A DNA stretch of 64,000 bases. Origin: CAZGHS01 sp964525495 (GTDB lineage: Bacteria; Patescibacteriota; Microgenomatia; JALYQM01). Positions 58,958 to 64,000 of this stretch are shown piece by piece; position 1 is the first letter of the stretch, and each line of letters starts with the position of its first letter. The notes under the pieces were generated by a model that was not told where the DNA came from, made no database searches, and was given only the letters and a program-made list of their open reading frames with translations. The position numbers were made by a program, and so were the translations under genes. The stretch is taken from assembly GCA_964525495.1 (NCBI GenBank), contig CAZGHS010000007.1, positions 1 through 64,000 of the forward strand, given 5' to 3'.

Positions 58958-59881
58958 ATGATTCACGCACACAGACTCAACAACAGCCAACCAATCATCA
59001 AGCCTCGACCAGGAATTTCTTGGGAATCCAAAGGCATCTGCAATCCTGGAGCGATCATCCACAACAATAAAATTTACCTACTCTATCGAGCCTTCGATCA
59101 ACACACTCACTCAAGTTTCGGATTGGCAAGTAGTGAGGACGCTATACATTTCACATTCGCAAGCGATAAGCCTGCCTTCACCAAACAGTCAGACAAAGAG
59201 TACGAAAAAGATGGAATAGAAAATCCGCGCATCACGACTATAGAAAACACGCATCACATTCTCTACACATCTGCAGCTCGCTACGACCAGCCAGGTCAGA
59301 CACCAGATCACATCTGGAAAACCGCGGTCTGCCTCGCCACCACACAGGACTTCGCTACATTCGATCGCCAAGGAATGCTCCTAAATTCCGGACTCGACAA
59401 AGATGCCGCACTTTTCCCAGAAAAAATCGACGGCTGGTACTACATGCACCACCGCACCAACGAGCTAAACATTGGACTGTCCCGCTCACAAGATTTAAAA
59501 AACTGGGAACAGATCACAGATTCACTCATGACTCCTATCTCTAATGAGTGGGAAAACGAACGCGTCAGCATCGGACCACCACCTATTAAAACAGCCAAGG
59601 GATGGCTTTCGTTCTACCATGGTCGCAACCAAGAAGGCATCTACTCCATCAGTGCATTTCTCGCATCACTACACGACCCGTCACATATCCAAAACAAACT
59701 CACATATCCTATCCTACAACCAGAATTCGACTATGAAAAAAACGGCAGTTTCCCTAATGTTGTCTATACCTGTGGAGCCATCGAAAAAGGCGAAGAAATA
59801 TATATTTATTACGGCTCCGCCGACTACTCGATCGGACTCGCCAGCATAAATACAGAGCAGCTCCTTTCAGAACTCGCATAA
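58958..59881 (+). CDS. GH130 mannoside phosphorylase/hydrolase-like protein with D-to-N change
   Basis: 307 aa from the ATG at 58958. Five-bladed beta-propeller motifs are visible: CNPGAIIHNNKIYLLYRAFD, DGIENPRITTIENTHHILYT, DKDAALFPEKIDGWYYMHHR, SIGPPPIKTAKGWLSFYHG and PNVVYTCGAIEK then YYGSADYSIGLA. GH130 phosphorylases normally have E-D-P-R where this reads E-N-P-R, and that Asp is considered the catalytic acid, so this copy may be inactive or mechanistically different. The family cleaves beta-mannosides with phosphate to give mannose 1-phosphate. Cytoplasmic; no signal peptide. Confidence 0.85.
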   Translation: MIHAHRLNNSQPIIKPRPGISWESKGICNPGAIIHNNKIYLLYRAFDQHTHSSFGLASSEDAIHFTFASDKPAFTKQSDKEYEKDGIENPRITTIENTHHILYTSAARYDQPGQTPDHIWKTAVCLATTQDFATFDRQGMLLNSGLDKDAALFPEKIDGWYYMHHRTNELNIGLSRSQDLKNWEQITDSLMTPISNEWENERVSIGPPPIKTAKGWLSFYHGRNQEGIYSISAFLASLHDPSHIQNKLTYPILQPEFDYEKNGSFPNVVYTCGAIEKGEEIYIYYGSADYSIGLASINTEQLLSELA

Positions 59882-59944
59882 CAACAGTACAAATTAAGTA
59901 TTCAAAATATCTCACCAAACCTATAAACTAATATCTAGACTACC

Positions 59945-60946
59945 ATGGCTGCCGTATCCCCTTCCTACAACGATCTCATCAAAAAACACGTTAGTGCCTC
60001 GCGTCATAAGACGGGGGCAGTACTTCGTTTTGATGGTATTGGAGACAAAGACATCTACAATCCTTCAATCATCGAGGACCACGGCAAACTATACATCGCT
60101 GCTCGAGTCGAATCGCGTAATTCTGATTGGATGCTCGAAGATCAATACGACCCGCAGGTTATCTTTTTCGAAAAACAACAGTACGGACCATGGGTACCAG
60201 CCAAAAACGCGCCAGTGTTTGGTCCCATGGAAGATCCACACGCGACGTGGATCCACGACGAAAACGGCAAGAAAAAATTAATTTTCGGTGGAGTAATCCT
60301 CGAGCGCACCAGCAATCCACCCACATACATCACCGTTTTCTATAAAGGTGACAGCATCTTCACACTGGAAAAAGAGCCCTTTGCTCAAGTCCGCATGATG
60401 AAAGATATCCGCCTCGTCGAACGCATTCACAAAAAAGAAATCATCATCTGCACACGTCCCATGATCAACGGCTTCCACACCGGCCGCATCGGAGTAACAC
60501 GGATAGAGAAACTATCCGATCTCGCCACAGTTGATCTTGAGCAGGCAACACTCAATTTAAACCAAGTCGCACAAGGAACCTGGCTTGGAAGCAATCGACT
60601 CTATCTCATCGAAGACAAACAAACACGCAAAGAAAAAATCGGCGTACTCGGTCACATCGCTACAGTCGATCCGGACAACATGCAACATTATGCTGCAATG
60701 GTCTTCACATTCGACGCAGACAAAGCTTTCGACAGCGAACAAGCAGACATCATTCCTCGCGTCATAGCTGTCAGAGAAGATTTCGAGGACGCCCCTGCCA
60801 AACTCCCAACCCTCAAAGACGTAGTTTTTCCAGCGGGACTCGAACACCTCGACACTGGCATGGTCAAACTCTATACAGGCTTAAGCGACTCTCGCATTGG
60901 CACCATTCTCATCCCCGATCCATTCCACACAGAACGCAGTGCTTGA
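59945..60946 (+). CDS. GH130-like protein (DUF1861-type propeller)
   Basis: 333 aa. KDIYNPSIIEDHGKLYIAAR, PMEDPHATWIHDENGKKKLI, QGTWLGSNRLYLIED and YTGLSDSRIGTILIPDP show the repeated propeller blades; the EDP element is intact. The layout matches DUF1861-like members of the GH43/GH130 clan, which lie near mannoside genes. Substrate unknown; the large insert EDQYDPQVIFFEKQQYGPWV sits where the acceptor site would be. It starts 63 bp after the first GH130 gene; a TAATAT box lies 10 nt upstream. Confidence 0.7.
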   Translation: MAAVSPSYNDLIKKHVSASRHKTGAVLRFDGIGDKDIYNPSIIEDHGKLYIAARVESRNSDWMLEDQYDPQVIFFEKQQYGPWVPAKNAPVFGPMEDPHATWIHDENGKKKLIFGGVILERTSNPPTYITVFYKGDSIFTLEKEPFAQVRMMKDIRLVERIHKKEIIICTRPMINGFHTGRIGVTRIEKLSDLATVDLEQATLNLNQVAQGTWLGSNRLYLIEDKQTRKEKIGVLGHIATVDPDNMQHYAAMVFTFDADKAFDSEQADIIPRVIAVREDFEDAPAKLPTLKDVVFPAGLEHLDTGMVKLYTGLSDSRIGTILIPDPFHTERSA

Positions 60947-61250
60947 TAGTCTAAATTTTTGCGAATTAAATACACTTATGCCGCGAGGACATCCGCTGCA
61001 GCTCTTTGTAGCGGCACTCAGCGCGTAACAAAGAGCGAATTTCTGTCAATACAATTCATTATCCTAAATTGCAAATATACATTTATGGACCACAGTCTGA
61101 GCATCCGCAGCAAATAAAGTGTATTAAAAGCAAAAATTATATAAATCTACCTCTTTACACTTGCTTTAGACTATGAATAAATATAACCCTAACGCAAATA
61201 AATGAGACCAATTCCAGTTAAAGTATTAATCATCATGCAAGGAGCTGCCC
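60947..61250 (+). other. 304-bp intergenic region with candidate structured RNA
   Basis: No open frame of note. At 60993-61036 two hairpins compete for the same bases: CCGCTGCA (60993-61000) with TGTAGCGG (61007-61014), and GCTCTTTGT (61001-61009) with ACAAAGAGC (61028-61036, nine perfect pairs). This part is much more G+C-rich than the flanks. The second half is A+T-rich and contains TTTACA and TATAAC elements and the AAGGAG at 61239-61244. A riboswitch-like leader or a small RNA is possible; no known class recognised. Confidence 0.4.
61239..61244 (+). promoter_or_regulatory. Shine-Dalgarno of the third GH130-like gene
   Basis: AAGGAG, 6 nt before the ATG at 61251. A real leader is therefore expected here, unlike at leaderless genes. 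Confidence 0.75.
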
Positions 61251-62171
61251 ATGCATTCGCCGTACTATTTTTCACAAAAACTAATTGACCGCTTCAACGC
61301 TGCCGTCTGGCGCGACCACGAAACCGGCCATATCTTCCTCATGCCTCGCGAAGTCAAGCGCGCGGGAGCACATGGTGAACCCGACAAAGGCACGCTTATC
61401 CTTCTTGAAATAGATCAGTCAGGCGAGATTATCCACGAAATGGAAGTCTGGAAACCGGAAAACGACGATCTTCACCTTGAAGATCCCCGAGCACTCGCGC
61501 TCTCAAACGGTCAAGTAATTCTCGGCCTTACAGCTGTCATCAAAGAAGATGAAAAATATAATCCATACCCTGCAGTTATCACACTCGATACTCACACCTG
61601 GAAAAAAGTACTTCCACGACCGCTCGTCTACAAACACATCGGGCAAGGCAAAAATCTAACACCAATTAGCCAAGATACCTTTTTCTTCCGCAAAGAAGGA
61701 CCAAACAACAGCCACAAGCTATACGTACTCAACTGGGACGGCAAAAACATGACCGATGCCGGAGATATCCACTTCTCACTCGACATTCCATGGGCAGAGT
61801 GGAGAATCGGCACCACCATGCCGCCGATCTGGGTAAACGAAAACGAAGCCTTATTACTCATCCACGGCATCAAGATTGAAAATGGCAAATACGTGTACTC
61901 GCTTGGCCGCTCAAAACTCAAGAGAACAGACAACGTATACCATATCGAGGTTGACCACAATCCGATTCTCACCCCAGACGACTTCGTCGCCAACGGCCAG
62001 TCTATGGTAGGCGAGCTCCATCCCGAGCTCAGACGCGTAGTATATTCCTGCGGAGGTGTAGTAAAACGACAAAACGACCAGGACGTGCTTTCATTGTTCA
62101 CCAATGTAGGTGACAAACAGACCGTCGAAGTACCTTTCCAGCTTGCTCACTTAAAGCAAGGTTGGTGGTAA
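61251..62171 (+). CDS. GH130-like protein, third copy
   Basis: 306 aa. FNAAVWRDHETGHIFLMPRE, LHLEDPRALALSNGQVILGL (with the intact E-D-P-R), KNLTPISQDTFFFRKEG, WRIGTTMPPIWVNENEALLL and HGIKIENGKYVYSLGRSKL are propeller blades of the same clan; ELHPELRRVVYSCGG is the blade equivalent to the family's PNVVYSCG. It is distinct from the two upstream copies at sequence level, which argues for different linkages rather than recent duplication. Probably a mannoside phosphorylase or hydrolase in the cytosol. Confidence 0.75.
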   Translation: MHSPYYFSQKLIDRFNAAVWRDHETGHIFLMPREVKRAGAHGEPDKGTLILLEIDQSGEIIHEMEVWKPENDDLHLEDPRALALSNGQVILGLTAVIKEDEKYNPYPAVITLDTHTWKKVLPRPLVYKHIGQGKNLTPISQDTFFFRKEGPNNSHKLYVLNWDGKNMTDAGDIHFSLDIPWAEWRIGTTMPPIWVNENEALLLIHGIKIENGKYVYSLGRSKLKRTDNVYHIEVDHNPILTPDDFVANGQSMVGELHPELRRVVYSCGGVVKRQNDQDVLSLFTNVGDKQTVEVPFQLAHLKQGWW

Positions 62172-62200
62172 CCAATTAGCTATCTTTGCTTTTATTTTGG

Positions 62201-62206
62201 TATAAT
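62201..62206 (+). promoter_or_regulatory. -10 box of the histidine kinase gene
   Basis: TATAAT in an A+T-rich gap, with a weak TTAGCT 19 bp upstream; it leaves a leader of about 40 nt to the ATG at 62254. No strong Shine-Dalgarno. Confidence 0.4.
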
Positions 62207-62253
62207 ATAAAATTGCATTACAGTAAAAATGTAAAGAAAAGATATGGCAATGT

Positions 62254-63387
62254 ATGTTACAAAAAATAAACGACGTGGCCTTGAAGCTACTATCGCATCT
62301 AAATACCGAAGATACATACAAATTCATAGTTGAAGAAGCCGAACGTCTAGTAAAGGCCAAGCACGGCTCCATTTTCCTTGCCAAAAACAACTCATTACGC
62401 CGGGTATATAGCTCAAACACAGAATTAAATTCCATTCAAGCACGCAAAAAAGGCTACACGTACAGTGCCTTTAAAGAACGCAAACTCTTCATACTAAACG
62501 AAAACGACGTCGAAACTATTCATCCCAAACTCATCGATATGGGAATAAAAAGCGTGGTAATGGTACCGCTTTCCTATCACAAAAAATCCATAGGGGTACT
62601 CACACTCCAACTCACCAAGGAGCTGCAACAGGACGACGAACTCCTGGCCTTCTTAAAAATATTTGGAGCCATGGCAAGTTTAAAAATACGCAACAGCCAG
62701 CTACTTACTCAGACCAAAGAAGCCGTAGAACTACGTGACCTTTTCATCTCCCTCGCTTCGCATGAACTGCGAACTCCTATGACAACTGTGTTTGGATATG
62801 CTCAGCTCTTAGAGCGAAAGCACAAAGACTCGGATCTAGCTAAAAAATTAGTTGAAGAATGTAAAAGATTAAATAATCTTATAAGCGAGCTACTAGAAAT
62901 AAACCAAATCAAAACAGGGAAGCTGCAATATAATATTCAAGATTTAGATATCAACAAAGTAGTAGACAAAGCTATTCAGTACTTCAAGTTTGCCTACCCA
63001 AAACACAAAATTAAATTCAGCAATAAATTAGAAGAAGGCAAAACAAAACTCTTAGCTGATGAAGACAAGCTGACTCAGGTACTCACTAACATATTAAATA
63101 ATGCTCAAAAATTCTCTCCGCAGTCTGAGCCAATCCAAATAAAACTATTTACTGAGCGAGGAAAAATAAACATAACAATTCAAGACTTTGGAGAAGGCAT
63201 TGATCCAGAAGACCTACCACACATCTTTAAAGGTTTCTATAAAGGCAAAAGCTCAAACAAACAAGGTATGGGACTCGGACTCTTTCTGGCAAAGGAGATT
63301 ATAACCAAACACCATGGCCAGCTCACCATCAAATCCGAAAAGCAAAAAGGTACCACAGTAAAAATTAAACTGCCCTTTATACGCTAA
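62254..63387 (+). CDS. Soluble GAF-domain sensor histidine kinase
   Basis: 377 aa. Residues about 5-150 are a GAF domain (NTEDTYKFIVEEAERLVKAK, VVMVPLSYHKKSIGVLTLQL). The kinase core has the H box SHELRTPMTTVFGY (H170), N box NILNNAQKFSPQS, G1 DFGEGIDPEDLPHIF and G2 GMGLGLFLAKEI. There is no membrane span and no receiver domain, so it senses a cytoplasmic signal; the response regulator must be elsewhere. Its position after the mannoside genes makes a metabolite input possible. It is coupled to the next gene by a TAATG overlap. Confidence 0.92.
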   Translation: MLQKINDVALKLLSHLNTEDTYKFIVEEAERLVKAKHGSIFLAKNNSLRRVYSSNTELNSIQARKKGYTYSAFKERKLFILNENDVETIHPKLIDMGIKSVVMVPLSYHKKSIGVLTLQLTKELQQDDELLAFLKIFGAMASLKIRNSQLLTQTKEAVELRDLFISLASHELRTPMTTVFGYAQLLERKHKDSDLAKKLVEECKRLNNLISELLEINQIKTGKLQYNIQDLDINKVVDKAIQYFKFAYPKHKIKFSNKLEEGKTKLLADEDKLTQVLTNILNNAQKFSPQSEPIQIKLFTERGKINITIQDFGEGIDPEDLPHIFKGFYKGKSSNKQGMGLGLFLAKEIITKHHGQLTIKSEKQKGTTVKIKLPFIR

Positions 63388-64000
63388 TGTCAGAACTTGT
63401 ATTATCTCAACTACAATCCTTAGGTCAAAGTTACCCTATTCGAGATAACTTAGCTGCTGTACCAGATTTTTGCGGTATCCAATCAGGCAAAGAATTCGAT
63501 AAAGCAATTGCAGATCACGAACGAACGAATCCTCGTACTGTCGTGATAATATTTGGCGAGCCTGTAACCGCCAAAACAACATTGATCGGAGAATTAGCGA
63601 AGAGACGGGATACCCTACTCTCGCGAAGACGGCGCATCTACATGCCCTGGGGTGGTGAAATGCTTGTATCAACAGGAGGGGATCCAAAAAAGTTCGGCAC
63701 ACTAACAAAAGAGGGCTTCCTAGAAACATCCAAAAGTTATGAAGCGAGAGTGCGTAGAATACTAGAAGACCCTAACATAGAGAACATTACTGTCTTTTGT
63801 AAAGTACCTGCTGTCACGGCGCATGCTGGATACCACCGGGCTACACGTGTTCTCACGCACGTTGCACACGACCACGACGCATTTGTCGCTTCAATCATAG
63901 TTCCTGAAGCAGATCGTAGGGGATATATTCAGCTTCTCAGGAGCATCCATGAACTAAAAAGCCCTTTAGATACAGCAGGCAAGAAGCAACTAAAAGATAT
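63387..64000 (+). CDS. P-loop NTPase-like protein, partial at right edge
   Basis: At least 204 codons, no stop before the window end. The ATG shares its A with the TAA of the histidine kinase. VVIIFGEPVTAKTTLIGELA (residues 52-71) is a P-loop-like element with Ala in place of the usual Gly before Lys-Thr. Downstream are YMPWGGEMLVSTGG, VTAHAGYHRATRVLTHVAHD and SIIVPEADRRGYIQLLRSIH. I do not recognise the family; kinase or zeta-toxin-like folds are possible. The coupling suggests work with the kinase. Confidence 0.55.
   Translation, partial: MSELVLSQLQSLGQSYPIRDNLAAVPDFCGIQSGKEFDKAIADHERTNPRTVVIIFGEPVTAKTTLIGELAKRRDTLLSRRRRIYMPWGGEMLVSTGGDPKKFGTLTKEGFLETSKSYEARVRRILEDPNIENITVFCKVPAVTAHAGYHRATRVLTHVAHDHDAFVASIIVPEADRRGYIQLLRSIHELKSPLDTAGKKQLKD

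Noticed and set aside
60980..61040. tRNA or known riboswitch in the G+C-rich island
   Set aside because: No cloverleaf, T-loop or known riboswitch consensus could be drawn; only the alternative hairpins are supported.
61202..61290. 28-codon open frame overlapping the start of the third GH130-like gene
   Set aside because: No ribosome-binding site or -10 at the right spacing, and the AAGGAG serves the GH130-like start at 61251.

Overview
The window looks like a chromosomal segment of an ultra-small bacterium of the Candidate Phyla Radiation (Patescibacteria), most likely on the Microgenomates/Dojkabacteria side; the exact phylum is a guess. Reasons: genes are tightly packed and often overlap; the alanyl-tRNA synthetase stops after the editing domain; surface proteins carry Thr/Pro/Ser-rich linkers and an LPXTG-like tail; a PilM-like/baseplate-J-like membrane protein sits beside peptidoglycan genes; and no biosynthetic pathway other than envelope and glycan synthesis is visible. 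TGA works as a normal stop (for example at the end of alr). Two 10-N assembly gaps lie at 8901-8910 and 49619-49628.

Layout. (1) 1-17592 is a surface-glycan region: methyltransferases, GT4 glycosyltransferases, a methyltransferase-remnant/GT2-like fusion, two tandem sugar nucleotidyltransferases, a HAD-cupin fusion, a GDPD-like phosphodiesterase, four large GT-C/PMT-like membrane proteins and a radical SAM/SPASM protein. (2) 17600-33261 mixes housekeeping with surface genes: short alaS, an S66 LD-carboxypeptidase, a sortase-type wall protein, lysS fused to a B3/4 domain, a 1143-aa secreted PA14 protein, a DHH phosphoesterase, a DNRLRE surface protein, a family-4-like uracil-DNA glycosylase without its Fe-S cysteines, and an M20 peptidase/ATP-grasp pair. 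(3) 33350-42120 is an envelope block: an ACT-domain protein, the PilM/baseplate-J fusion, mltG, a murF-like ligase, Nudix, ddl, TfoX-like, a small membrane protein and alr. (4) 42121-49606 is rpoB-rpoC with a leader containing terminator-like hairpins and a clear intrinsic terminator after rpoC. (5) 49587-55630 holds a STAS-like protein, a secreted thermonuclease, an unusual ABC-type ATPase with a 50-residue N-terminal repeat, an M32 carboxypeptidase, a DUF1003 protein and a small membrane protein. (6) 55668-62171 is a glycoside locus: GT4, an alpha/alpha-toroid protein, a second GT4 and three divergent GH130-like proteins, followed by a soluble GAF histidine kinase and a partial P-loop protein.

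Two signals stand out. First, in well over a dozen genes an extended -10 hexamer lies 6-8 nt before the start codon, so the mRNA should begin at or next to the ATG: leaderless transcription appears to be the rule for first genes here, while Shine-Dalgarno sites appear at rpoB, rpoC and a few operon-internal genes. This moves several start codons and includes a divergent pair at 12163/12184 whose -10 boxes overlap. Second, the GT4-toroid-GT4-GH130x3 locus looks like a self-contained system for building and phosphorolysing a mannoside polymer, with a candidate operator in front and a candidate structured RNA inside.
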